NCBI GenBank assembly: GCA_963969395.1
Contig: OZ017795.1
Coordinates: forward strand, 18,891,063 to 18,955,062
DNA length: 64,000 nucleotides
Origin: Pseudoscleropodium purum
Lineage: Eukaryota; Streptophyta; Bryopsida; Hypnales; Brachytheciaceae
Direction: 5' to 3'
Both the position numbers and the translations under genes were made by a program. Below are positions 38,401-49,416 of this stretch, piece by piece. The stretch's first letter is position 1; the number at the start of each line of letters is the position of its first letter. Under the pieces are notes generated by a model. It did not search any database, had not been told where the DNA came from, and saw only the letters and a list, made by a program, of their open reading frames with translations.

Positions 38401-39715
38401 ATCTCTTTGGATGTCAAGCCTTGAAATCACTTCCTCAAAGCATTGGAGGCTTGAAATGTCTTACAAAGTTGGATCTTGAATGGTGTTATACCTTCAATGA
38501 GCTTCCGAAGAGCATTGGGGAGTTGAGCTCTCTCATTGAGTTGAATCTCTTTGAATGTCTCGCCTTGAAATTACTTCCTCCAAGCATTGGAGGCTTGAAA
38601 TGTCTTACAAAGTTGGATCTTGGAAGGTGTGTTACCTTACTTGAGCTTCCGGAGAGCATTGGGGAGTTGAACTCTCTCTCATTGAATTGAATCTCTTTGG
38701 ATGTCTCGCCTTGAAATTCCTTCCTCAAAGCATTGGAGGCTTGAAATGTCTTACAAAGTTGAATCTTTTATGGTGTGATACCTTCAATGAGCTTCCGGAG
38801 AGCATCGGGGAGTTGAATTCTCTCATTGAGTTGAATCTCTTTTGATGTGAAGGCTTGGAATTACCTCTTCGAAGCATTGGAGGCTTGAAATGTCTTACAA
38901 AGGTGGATCTTGGAAGGTGTGATACCTTATTTGAGCTTTAGGAGAGCATTCATGAAAGGAACTCTCTCATTGAATTGAATCTCTTTTGATGTGAAGGCTT
39001 GGAATTACTTCCTCGAAGCATTAGAGGCTTGAAATGTCTTACAAAGGTGGATCTTGGAAGGTGTGATACCTTATTTGAGCTTTAGGAGAGCATTCGTGAA
39101 AGGAACTCTCTCATTGAATTGAATCTCTTTTGATGTGAAGGCTTGGAATTACTTCCTCGAAGCATTGGAGGCTTGAAATGTCTTGCAAAGTTGAATCTTC
39201 GAAGGTGTGATGCCTTAGTTGAGCCTCCAAAGAGCATCAGGGAGTTGAATTCTCTCATTGAAGTGGATCTCTTTGGATGTCTCGCCTTGAAATTACTTCC
39301 TCCAAGCATTGGAGGCTTGAAATGTCTTACAAAGTTGGATCTTGGAAGGTGTGTTACCTTACTTGAGCTTCCGGTGAGCATTGGGGAGTTGAACTCTCTC
39401 ATTGAGTTGAATCTTTTTGGATGTCTCGCTTTGAAATTACTTCCTCCAAGCATTGGAGGCTTGAAATGTCTTACAAAGTTGGATCTTGGAGGGTGTGAGT
39501 CCTTATTTGGGCTTTCAGAGAGCATCGGGGAGTTGAACTGTATCATTGAGTTGAATCTTTAAGGATGTAAGTCTTTAAAATTACCTCCTCGAAGCATTGG
39601 AGGCTTGAATTGTTTTACCAAGTTGGATCTTCATTTATGTGGATCCTTGATTGAGCTTTTGGAGAGCATCAACAAGTTGAATTTTCTCATTGAATTGGAT
39701 TATATATATATGAGT
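38401..39715 (+). pseudogene. Decayed 3' continuation of the LRR array
   Basis: About nine further LRR units continue past the stop codon, broken by frameshifts and stops. The same TCTCTCTC expansion that ends the main frame at 38400 recurs at about 38675. A unit with TTTTGATGTGAAGGC (extra T, then TGA) appears three times, at about 38840, 38992 and 39128, and a TTTAGGAGAGC stop appears twice. An open stretch at 39143-39562 still reads as clean LRRs (SIGGLKCLTKLDLGRC). The repeats fade out at a TATATATATA tract near 39700. This was probably once the C-terminal part of the receptor. Confidence 0.85.
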
Positions 39716-41054
39716 GTGTGTGAGGGTTTAAATCTTTGAAGGAACTCTAAAAATGTACTTATTCGTTGAATAGTCTCTAAAGAAGCTATTGGCATGATTT
39801 TAGAATCTATTTGTATAACACTATTGGATGCAATTTTTTTTTTCAATTTATAAGTTCGACTTTACTTAGATATATGATAAGGTAGATGACTAGGTAATAT
39901 TGTTTTTAGTGCAAAATGAATATGATAGAATGTCATACATGTTGGTTTGTAGGTTTTTATTATCTATAAAGTTCTAGACTTTAGTATCACACCAATAAAG
40001 GTATCAATTGAATTATCTATAGGTTGTCAAGATATAGACATGGTATATAATAAGCAGCAAGTATTGGTGCTCAATAGACTCTTAGTTTAGGACAAAACAT
40101 TGCTTGTCTAATTGAAAAGTGCAACACTTTTTGTATCCATTTTGCTAATGTTTGTTGTTTTCATGAACTTTTTCTCACCATGTATGGTATAGGATGTACT
40201 TGAGTTTATATTAGCCATAATCAACATCTTGTGGTTTCTTTTTTGACTCCTTTTCTTTAACTTGCGTGGATTTTTTTATGATCTAGCTGGCTAGCTCACA
40301 TTTTAATGGCACCTTAGGAGGCACAACATGTTGTGTTAGGATTTAGATTTGTTAGGCAATAGCTCTCCCACCTTATATGTGGCAATAGGATTCAAGAGTT
40401 CAATCATTTTTAAATCTTTTTTTTCTTCATATAGCACTTCAATGTCAAGCTTTTATTGTTGCAAATGATACATTTTCTATATTATTAAACTATTAGTAGT
40501 AGTACGATTCAGGCCAATATTTTGATGATAGACAATGTTTTTAGTTTGTAAGGGCACTAGATTTTTCTTGTATTAGTTTCAAAGGTTTTCACATTCGTAG
40601 ATTTAGTTTTGGTTTGTATAATAATGGAGGCCAATTTGGTGAAGGGGTACTCCACCAAGTAGTACATAGGGGTTGGTGCAAGAAACACTTGTCCATTTTT
40701 TTGTCCCCTTGACCTTGAATAAGTGATTTCTTTTATTATAACTTTTGCATCATATGTCCATTTTCTATGAAATTTGAAATGAAGGTACATATGGTTGTTG
40801 TAAATATTGAATAAAATTTTCCAATCTTTTTAAAACTCGTTTAATATTTTTAAACATTGGATGTCTAATTGGCCATTTTGAAGGTTTACAATACTATTCT
40901 AACCAAAAAATGGAAATTTGAAGGTCAAAATTGAAATATAAAAACTTCTACTAAAGTTATACAAGTTTATAGAGAGATTTCCTAAAAGTAATTAAGCATT
41001 CACTTCCACATGTGCTCAAAGTGCACTACCTTTGCACACATGTAGAGATCACAA

Positions 41055-41390
41055 TTTTTTCCCAAAAAATGAAAATGGTTGAGAAGAAGCATCTTCAAGT
41101 TAGAAGAAATAGCTTTTTTTGGTTAATTTTTTTGAAATTTTTTACTTTTTTGTAAAAAAAAATCCTAAAGTATCTATTTTCTTGCATTTTCCATCCTTCT
41201 TTTTTTGTGCATAACTTTTAAAGATAAAATTTTTTAAGCTTAAATTTTCACACATACTATTTTTAATGCTTTACAAATTATTGATATTTTATTTCATTTA
41301 AAAGAAACTATTTGGAAAGTCGTAGTATTCTAGTACAAAGGCCATTTTGAGCCATAAATGACAAGGGTTTCTTACAACTACCCAAAACCA
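41055..41390. repeat. Left arm of a ~300-bp inverted repeat
   Basis: Matches the reverse complement of 42540-42850 over about 300 bp at high similarity, sharing GAAAATGGTT, AGAAGCATCTTCAA, CATCCTTCTTTTTTTGT, TCACACATACTATTTT, ACAAATTATTGATATTT and GGCCATTTTGAGC in the same order. The arms are separated by about 1.15 kb. Confidence 0.85.
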
Positions 41391-41641
41391 AGTTCAAATT
41401 TTTATTTCTTAAGAAAATAATTTTTTTGAGTTGCCCATTGAGCATTATATATTACATATCATGCAATAACTTTTGAATCATGTAGTCAAAAGTTAAAAAA
41501 ATTGTGGTGCCTTAAAGCTACTCATCAAGCACATGTTTTGTGAAGATTTCAATGAAAAAATTCCATTTGTAGTCTTTGATTGGGTTAACTTGTCTGACAT
41601 AATAGCTTTGATGACTTACGTTTAAAGGATATTTATATCAA

Positions 41642-41672
41642 CCACCCTTGAAAGAGTGCGTAATAGCTCACT
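41642..41672 (+). other. Short large-subunit rRNA-like fragment, probably organellar DNA
   Basis: CCACCCTTGAAAGAGTGCG followed by TAATAGCTCACT matches, to memory, the conserved 23S rRNA segment around GTGCGTAATAGCTCACT as found in chloroplast rRNA. Similarity stops on both sides, so it is a relic of about 31 bp rather than an rRNA gene. Confidence 0.45.
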
Positions 41673-42539
41673 ATGAGCTACAAAAAAATTGCTATATTAC
41701 CGAAAATTGAATTGAGTGCTTTAGGGGTTAAATAAATTAAAATCTTCATTTGTGTATATTTGAAATATCTTTCATGAATGTAAATTTACAACATGCATTT
41801 TTTATATTAACATCTTAAATTATCATGTGACATCCATATAGAATTTTGTAAAATGATGTAGTATACAACAAGTAAAGTGAAAGCTAATATAGCATGAACC
41901 AATACAATTTTGTCAATAGTCAAAGACAACATGTTCAAAACAACAATTTTTTCCAACATCCTTATGTCAAATTTTTATTGATTTGGATATTTATTTTTCT
42001 AATGGTGAAAGACCAATTGTCATAGATTAGGATTTGGACAGCCTTAACACCACATGTGACACCAAGTGCAAAAGAGCTACTATTGCAAAGCCCTATTGGA
42101 TAGTAGCTCACATTTCAAAAACTTATTTTCTAACAAATAAGGTCACAATTGTAGTAATGCTAGCCCAATCAACTTCAAATTATATGCTCATCAAGATATC
42201 CTTTCACCACCTACATGATGAACTTGTCATTCATGACATCCATTTCTTATAAATCTTTGCACAAAGCTAGAAGAACTCACTTCTACTCTTTGGATTGAGT
42301 ACCATATTTGTTGTCTTTCAGAAATGCATTTCCTTGATACCTCCTTAATCTTGTATAAAGTAATGCATGTCATGTCTTGAGGTGACTTTGGATTCAATCC
42401 AAAAACCACAAACACCTTTGTTTAACAAGAAAATTAATAGTCTACATTTTCAAACCATTGAAATCTTCCAGCAATTTTGAAACTAATAAAGGATTGTTGA
42501 AAACTTAGGCTCCCTCTCTAAAACACCTTCAACTCTATG

Positions 42540-42850
42540 GATAGTTGCATGAAACCCTTATCATTTATAGCTCAAAATGGCCTTAGTACTAGAATATTGT
42601 GACTTTCCAAATAGTTTTCTTTAAATGAAATAAAAATATCAATAATTTGTAAAGTATTCAAAATAGTATGTGTGAAAATTCAAGCCTAAAAAATTTTATC
42701 TCTAAAAGTTATGTACAAAAAAAGAAGGATGAAAAATACAAGAAACAAGATACTTTGGAATTTTATTTCAAGAAAAAAGTAAAAAAACCAAAAAAAGCTT
42801 TTTCTATTTTGAAGATGCTTCTTCTTAACCATTTTCATCTTTGGGAAAAC
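42540..42850. repeat. Right arm of the ~300-bp inverted repeat
   Basis: Inverted copy of 41055-41390. The spacer between the arms has no transposase-like frame. The pair may be a long-TIR transposon remnant or two inverted insertions of one repeat. Confidence 0.85.
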
Positions 42851-44462
42851 AAGACTTGTGGACCCTAAAGAATCACCTATAAAATCATTTATTGAAGAAA
42901 GTTGAATTTATTATGAAGATGAATGTTTTAAAAAGAATTTATAGTCTTAATCTCTAAAACATTGAAAATAGCTATGTAGATGCAATAATGTAGACTATAT
43001 TTAATCTATTATAATGAGTGCTTAATATCTAAATTTTTGGGGACAAGGTAGAATCTTTACAATGTCTTCTTTTAGCTAGCTAGAGATCCTTGAATTCCAA
43101 TTGTCATTATGTAAGTTGAATACTCTTTTGAATAGATAAGCTTCATTGAAATGATGATAGTTTGTGAGAAATTATTAGCCTTTTATACTTGTGGCTTAGT
43201 TAATATGCTTTCTATTGTACTATTGATAGTCAATGTCATAGATATCAAATAGTACTTGAAGTGTCCAAAATATGGGGCAATTTTTTATTACGCTATTTAA
43301 AAAACTACAGTAGACATTAAGTTCACCCTCCCAAAATGAAGGTATACGAACAAGAAGTCCTCAAATGAGAGAAAGCGTTACCTACTCTTCTACAAAATCT
43401 TTGTAGCTAAACTAGATGTACAGGATACATTTGCACCAGTAAAGAGAACCTATAATAATTAGATATTGGGAAAAATTTGTAGTACTTTTCCCATTACCAT
43501 AATCTAGGACTTTGCTTTCCCAAGTATTAATTTTCTTATTCGTATTGAAATTCTTCAATGTCGAAACAGCTTCTCTTGAACCTCTTCTAAACCCTAAAAG
43601 CTACAATGACTCCTTTCTGGTGGATCCAAGGGGCTTAGATGAACGTACATCAATATGTGGTTGACAAATATATTTGTTAAGGTAATTGGTCAATTCTTTG
43701 CACCTGAATGCTTCTACCACATTTTTGATGAATTGCAATGTAATGATGACATGATTCTTATTTTGCTCCATTTCTCCATCAAATGTGAATCAATTCTAAC
43801 CATTTATTATCTGAAATTGAAATGAATAGGTTTAATTTCTTTATTTGATTTCTAGTTTAGTAAGAATTGGAATGTTTTTAATGATTTCAACCTCTCGTAA
43901 GCCCTAGCAAGCAGTAGGCAAATCAAGGTTTGTACCTCTATTTTGCATTCCTAAAGATTTTCTTGTTTGTATCAAAACTTTCAATTTTTTTGTCAAAACA
44001 TCTTCTTTTGAACCTCTCCTAAACCCTAAAAAGCTCTGATGAAGCTTTTCTTGAGGATCGATGGGATTTAAATGCCCAAGGTGGCAACTTAGTTATAATT
44101 GGCAGGGCTATGTAGTATAATAAGTTAATTTAGACTTGTTTATTCATTTATAATAACTTATAATAAGCTCTTGTGATAGAATCAAATTTTATAATAAAAA
44201 GAATCTCATGATGTTTTATTATAAGTAGTACAAATCAAAAGTATAGCAACATATATAATAGAAATGATGAAAATATAAAGTGTACATATACACTACCATC
44301 TCATATTAAAATTGGAGATTAACAATGCACTTGCCTTAAACAAAACTAAAGTGTATATATACATTACTATTAAATATGTAGCTAACTTGAAACCAAGTGG
44401 GATGCAACCCAACCGCTTTCAGTAACATGCATTTGTTTCTCTAGTAAATTAGAAATTAGACT

Positions 44463-46929
44463 CTTTCACTTGCTACAATTCCTTGAAGTAATCTCTGATG
44501 ATGAATTTTGCAAAGGCCTATTTGACTTCTTGGAAGCATCTTGTCTCTTCTTCATTTCATTCTTCACAAAAGTATCTAATATACACTTATCGCTTTTGGC
44601 TAATATGTAATCTCCACTATATCCATCATAGCTCAAAAATACCAAACATATTACAGCATCTATACTTATCATATCTCTCTCTTGTCCATCAAATTCACCA
44701 TAGTGGTATCTCACACCAGAAATGTGTTGGTAATACTGTGGACTATGGTAATATTTTAATATTTTTTAGAGTTCAAAGGCATAGCTCGAACATAATCAAT
44801 TTTAGAACTTTCACCTACAATCTTTACTAACTTTTGAATTCTACCAAGATAATATATTATTTCCTTACTTTCTTCAAAAAATATAGCAACATCATCAAAT
44901 AAGCCTAATTTAGGTCCATCACCAATAGACATTAGATTTTCTATGAGACCATGGTATTACACCCTTCTCAACCAATCAAGTAGTAGCTTATCAAAAGGTG
45001 TAAGGTTAAGTTCTATCATTATCTACATCTTATATACAAGGCCTTTTCTTGGTACATCAACCATGGAAGATATACAACTTGATCCTTCTAAACCTTCTTG
45101 CTCCAAGTCCTGGTTCAATGAACTCATGCATAATAAAGATATATCAAGCAAAGAATTTTTATCTTCAAGGTTTAGAGTGGTGTTGCAAACTTCCAAATTT
45201 GCAACCTCTACAACCTACACTTCAACATCTTCAAAATCTTGCAAAGTACATTCATCAGCTAACCAAATAGTTTGCAAAAATGACAATGGCCATGGTGTTA
45301 ACCACTTTTGTGGTTTTCAAGTGTCTCTTTCTTGCCAACATAGTCGGCCCTACTACATGCATAGTCTAAGCCTGAAGACCAAACTACTTTAGTCTTAGCC
45401 TCAGTAAAGTACTCATATTGTCCAATTTCATCAACCCCACAACATTGAACATTTTGAAGCCACCAAAAGTTCTTCCTATAATGAGGACCAACAAATGTTG
45501 GCCCATTTTCTTCATGTTTAATTTGTTCACTTCTAGATATATAAGATGTTTGAGACGCAGCTTCTCCAACAGAAAAATTGTGCTTATTTAGGACTTGCTA
45601 TCTTAGCATGGAAAAAAAATCTTCACAACAATCTCATCCACTTCTTTCTAAAGCTATAGATAAATGTGGGAAGAATTCTTTCATCATCTACATGTGGAGT
45701 ACACTAGAATAACAAGCTATTAAACAATCAAGTTGTGAGTCTCTTGTTATCCAATTTTGTGCAATAGTATGACCATCACCCTTCTCTTGAATGTAAGAGG
45801 ATCCTAAGTACAACATATAAACAACAAAGGAAGCTAATTTCAACAAGCTGATTCTACCAGAAAAAAACTCAAGAAAGGCCCACAATACCTCTAAGTGAAT
45901 GATGGTTCTGCGAACATGCTCTTGTATATGTACACTATTCACACTTACGCCTACATCTAACTTTTCTAGACATGTATGAACCTTAGGGAAGGCAATTCTC
46001 TGAATAGAAGGTACATTTTGTTTATCTTTTACATTTATATCTTCTATCAATAATCCGTGGTCAGATTTATCAAATAACTCCAATACACGTAACAAATGGT
46101 TCTTATGAGCAACATGTTTTCCCCAAAACAATTGGCAATTGGGATCAAGGATCTGATTTTGAAGCTTCTTATTAATGTGATATACGTCTTGCATCATAAT
46201 CATTGGGCGACCATCAATGACTTCTCCAAGCATTAAGAAACCTTCAACTTTAAAGCCATAGCTTCCCCGTCTAATACTCTCCAACATTAGCTTCCATCAT
46301 CTTACATCTCCATCATATGCATGTCCGTAAAGAGGCCCAACCAAAACTTCAAGATGTTTCTTGTGAAATCTCCTAATAACTTTCCATTGATTTGCAATTT
46401 GATTATGATCAAACCTATTGTAAGTTGACATCATAGCATATACTAATCGAGGCATTCCTTTTACTAGCAAGTTTGCTATTAAAACTCTACACAAGCTTCC
46501 AACATCATGGGTTTCAAACGCAATTTTTATCAAATCAAAAGATTGAGTTGAGGGTGAAGAATTGAATGAACACTTGTGTATAGTTCCTTCACTAGCTTTA
46601 AGACTACAAAAATCATCAATAGTGTCTAATTTTCTATTCCATGTTGCAACTGAGATGGATTGTGTTTCATCTTCCGAACATTCAAATGGAATGGGACCAT
46701 TAATGCCTAACTTTTGTTTACATTTTACTAAAATAGATGCAATGTACTTAAATGTGTTCATTCAAACCAAGCATATAAATGAAACCATCTAACCTAAAAT
46801 TAGCTAGACTTGTATTTTGACTTGGACCTAAAAAATTTAAAGAAACAAAGTTATGAACAACTTTTCAACCATAATTGTACAAAAGTTCAAACAATTTGAG
46901 TGTACTAGGATAGTATCTAGTTTTATGGA
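44463..46929 (-). pseudogene. 3' part of an unrecognised, decayed gene split by a retrotransposon
   Basis: Reading right to left, one frame spans 46761-45688 with a single in-frame TGA (46297-46299) between GDVR and WKLMLESIRR. Before it, codons next to the insertion site read KTRYYPSTLKLFELLYNYG, a TGA, then KVVHNFVSL. Further on, EENGPTFVGPHYRKNFWWL (about 45520-45460) and an acidic stretch with several stops continue to 44466, where VRYHYGEFDGQERDMIS and a C-terminal NRPLQNSSSEI end the gene. The order and protein-like composition show a real former gene, probably with introns, now broken by at least four stops and frameshifts. I do not recognise the family. A moss-specific or transposon-derived gene is possible. 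Confidence 0.65.
46925..46929. repeat. Target-site duplication ATGGA, left copy
   Basis: ATGGA immediately precedes the left LTR and recurs immediately after the right LTR at 59331-59335, proving a single 5-bp staggered insertion event. Confidence 0.95.
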
Positions 46930-47783
46930 TGAAACACACTTTTTCCCACTCTTTTCCTAATTCTATTAATGTACTTATATCCTACAATGTTCTTAAATGT
47001 CGACTATATTCCATCCACTTGATTCTCTCTTCTATTATTCTTTGTCTTGGAGTCTTATTCGTGGAACATTGATTTTGTAGTCATTGTTGTGTTTGGCTTG
47101 AATGTCTTGAGAGTTGGATTTGCTTGAATTGCTTGAGTCTTGAAATGTCGATCTTGTGCATTTGATAGTTGTAATAATCGTCCTAATACAATAAAAAATT
47201 TGCTTTATATAGTTTCCCGCGGTCATAGGGGAACTAATCCTATGGCTATAGGTCTAGGTACATTCTAATTAAAATCCCCTAACCGCTGTAACAACTTTCT
47301 CCTAACCTAATTCCTTTTTAAAACTGGCCTAGTAACTCTATGTACTAAGTAAGTTGCGTTGCCTTTGGTCTTCTTTGTCTGTACTAAAGTGGTCTTTTGC
47401 ATAATTAATAACTTGTGTAGTAAGATAACTTTATTCATTATTAATTCTTTAATCTTGTATTCTGAAGTATACTCTTTAGTTTTGTGTATGATTTCATTCA
47501 GGTCTTTATGTTCCACAAGGTTAAATTAATTCCTGAAATGATTAAAAAAATACTGTGGACCATATTATTCCTCATATCCAAAAATTAATAGTCTTCGTAT
47601 AATAATCTTTTGGTTTATACAAGTGTTTTTGTTTCCTAAAGACTACTATATTCTACCTATAAATAGGTGTATACTGTCATTTCTAAAAGTCTAATAATTC
47701 TTTATAGGAGTTTGAAATAGGCTGATTAGTAAATTCTATTTTCTATATTTTGTCACTTTTCAAGGCATCATTTGAGGTTAACA
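46930..47783 (-). repeat. 3' LTR of the gypsy element
   Basis: 854 bp, with TG/CA ends in the element's orientation. By eye I found no difference from the 5' LTR. The small open frames inside it (MTAGNYIKQ..., MEHKDLNEI...) are identical in both LTRs and are not considered genes. Confidence 0.97.
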
Positions 47784-47798
47784 TTTACTCCCTCCCGG
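47784..47798 (-). other. Polypurine tract
   Basis: CCGGGAGGGAGTAAA on the minus strand, directly upstream of the 3' LTR, the expected site of plus-strand DNA priming. Confidence 0.85.
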
Positions 47799-47821
47799 TA
47801 AGAAAATCATGTCCTCATGAT

Positions 47822-48253
47822 TTATGTAAAATATCTGAAATTCCTTGGATCATGATGTGGGATATTTAGGTTTGGGTAATTGGCCGTAAAATCAAATTCC
47901 TTATATGTGAAAATTTGAGCTTGTGTATTTTGATACATATGTTGAAAACTTTCTATAAAATCAACTTTCCTTATGGTAATTGGAAAATTTGAATAATGTT
48001 TTTGTAAGAAGTCCAACCAACGGCCTTTGATTTTGTAAAAGAATTCTTTGTCAAATTCCTTCAACTCTATAACAGCGTTTTGAAATGTTGATTTATTCTT
48101 AGACAAAAAACGGGTTATTATTTGCATATTTGCATCCGTATTTCTTCTTTGAGGTCTTATGGGTTTTACTAATAATTCGTTCGTAAAGAAACTCCTATGA
48201 TGACCTATCATCATTTGGTATGAGCGAGTGACATACCGTATAATATAGCACAC
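47822..48253 (-). CDS. Retrotransposon accessory frame D, 143 residues
   Basis: Last open frame before the 3' LTR. It has ordinary protein composition (KGRWLDFLQKHYSNFPITIR, ESFQHMYQNTQAQIF) and no recognisable domain or membrane segment. It begins just after frame C ends, in another reading frame, so it may be the frameshifted or spliced C terminus of frame C. The true start is uncertain. Function unknown. Confidence 0.4.
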   Translation of the reverse strand: MCYIIRYVTRSYQMMIGHHRSFFTNELLVKPIRPQRRNTDANMQIITRFLSKNKSTFQNAVIELKEFDKEFFYKIKGRWLDFLQKHYSNFPITIRKVDFIESFQHMYQNTQAQIFTYKEFDFTANYPNLNIPHHDPRNFRYFT

Positions 48254-48276
48254 CGGGGATGCTGTATACGTTTCTA

Positions 48277-49416
48277 CTATTCCCTTTCAATTTGAAGGTC
48301 GCCAATGTGCCACATGAATACAATTAATTCTTTTAGTTCCGGGCTTGCCCGTAGCCAAAAATCTTTAAATTCACTTTCTCCAATGTATATGTTTAGTGTA
48401 AGATGGGATAGCCCCTCCATCCCTAAAAATAGTTTACTAGTAATCTCATAATGTTGTTTTAGAGATATAGGGGGGTATGTAAAGTTCCGGATACTATGGA
48501 GTATATCTTTGAAAATTTTAGTATTTGCTTCCTTATTAGATCTTTTTGGTTGGTTCATAGGTTGTGATGATGCTTCATCCGAGATTTTCAAAGAATTTTT
48601 CTTTAAAGTGAGTTCTTCTTGAAGTATATTTTGGAATTGGCGTAATGTGATACGGGTTACTTCATGAGCAGTTTCTTCAGCACATAGAGCTAATTTTAAT
48701 TTCGTTACTTCAAGCTTTAATTGTCTATTTTCTTCAAATAAGTCCAAATCTTGCCTTTTCCTATTATTTTGTTCTTTTAGATATAATGTGGTGTGTTCCA
48801 CATATTTTTGGGCTCCCTTCCTTTCTAGAAACTCTGGTATTTGTTTCCAAGATTGTTTTATACCTTGTGTTTCGCCGATTATAATCATATCCTTTTCTTT
48901 TTCTTCTTTGGTATGATGATTCGTTGTATTGTGTTCTTTTCCAGTTGTCTGAACATTAGGGTTTGACAACTTGAATTTCCGAATTTCCTTACCGCCGGCT
49001 TCATTAGGGTTGGGTGGACATTTTCCGTCTCCTGTCGTTCCTGGTTGGGCGCATGTTGTTGTGGCAGGACCCGTTGCTGCCGTTCCATGTAGTTGGCTCG
49101 CCATCGCCGACAGAGCTGTGTGAGGTCCAGTCGCCGCAGCACCCTCGAGGAGTCTCACCCTCGCCGAAGGAGCTCCGCCAGGACCAGTCGCTGCTGCGCC
49201 CTCCCGTAGTCTCGTCATCGCCGAAGGGGTTGCGCCACTCGTTGCCGCGCCTTCCAGGAGTCTCGCCATCGCCGAAGGAGCTGCGCCAATTGCTGCCGCG
49301 CCCTCCGGGAGCCTCGCCATCGCTGAAGGAGCTCCCACCCTTGTCGCCACTGGTTCTTCCCTTGCCTCGTCCATGTTTGGTCCCGCCTTCGTTGTTTGTA
49401 TGTCATTCACAGCCAA
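48277..49416 (-). CDS. Retrotransposon accessory frame C, 379 residues, with Ala-rich repeats
   Basis: The frame opens at a TTG overlapping the end of frame B by about 10 bases; the first ATG comes shortly after, at MDEAREEPVATRVG. Residues about 28-120 hold five imperfect 17-20-residue repeats of the type APSAMARLLEGAAATG, a 54-bp-class minisatellite near 49330-49080. Then comes a probable coiled coil (LFEENRQLKLEVTKLKLAL) and a C-terminal region with protein-like composition (LKQHYEITSKLFLGMEGLSH). No known domain. A long open frame on the opposite strand (49014-49955) is probably a composition shadow of this GC-rich stretch. Confidence 0.5.
   Translation of the reverse strand: MAVNDIQTTKAGPNMDEAREEPVATRVGAPSAMARLPEGAAAIGAAPSAMARLLEGAATSGATPSAMTRLREGAAATGPGGAPSARVRLLEGAAATGPHTALSAMASQLHGTAATGPATTTCAQPGTTGDGKCPPNPNEAGGKEIRKFKLSNPNVQTTGKEHNTTNHHTKEEKEKDMIIIGETQGIKQSWKQIPEFLERKGAQKYVEHTTLYLKEQNNRKRQDLDLFEENRQLKLEVTKLKLALCAEETAHEVTRITLRQFQNILQEELTLKKNSLKISDEASSQPMNQPKRSNKEANTKIFKDILHSIRNFTYPPISLKQHYEITSKLFLGMEGLSHLTLNIYIGESEFKDFWLRASPELKELIVFMWHIGDLQIERE

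Larger units (their letters stand above)
39716..44462. other. AT-rich intergenic DNA with inverted and direct repeats
   Basis: No gene supported. It holds the inverted repeat pair listed separately, a short rRNA-like fragment at 41642-41672, and a direct repeat of about 125 bp at 43522-43645 and 43945-44075 (both with GAACCTC, CTAAACCCTAAAA and GGATC in order). Confidence 0.5.

Noticed and set aside
34257..39546. Minus-strand frames of 80-154 codons across the LRR array
   Set aside because: They repeat with the 144-bp period (MREFNSPMLSGSS...) and are antisense shadows of the LRR units.
46930..47783. Small frames MTAGNYIKQ... and MEHKDLNEI... in the LTRs
   Set aside because: They occur identically in both LTRs, lack any domain, and lie in promoter and terminator sequence of the element.
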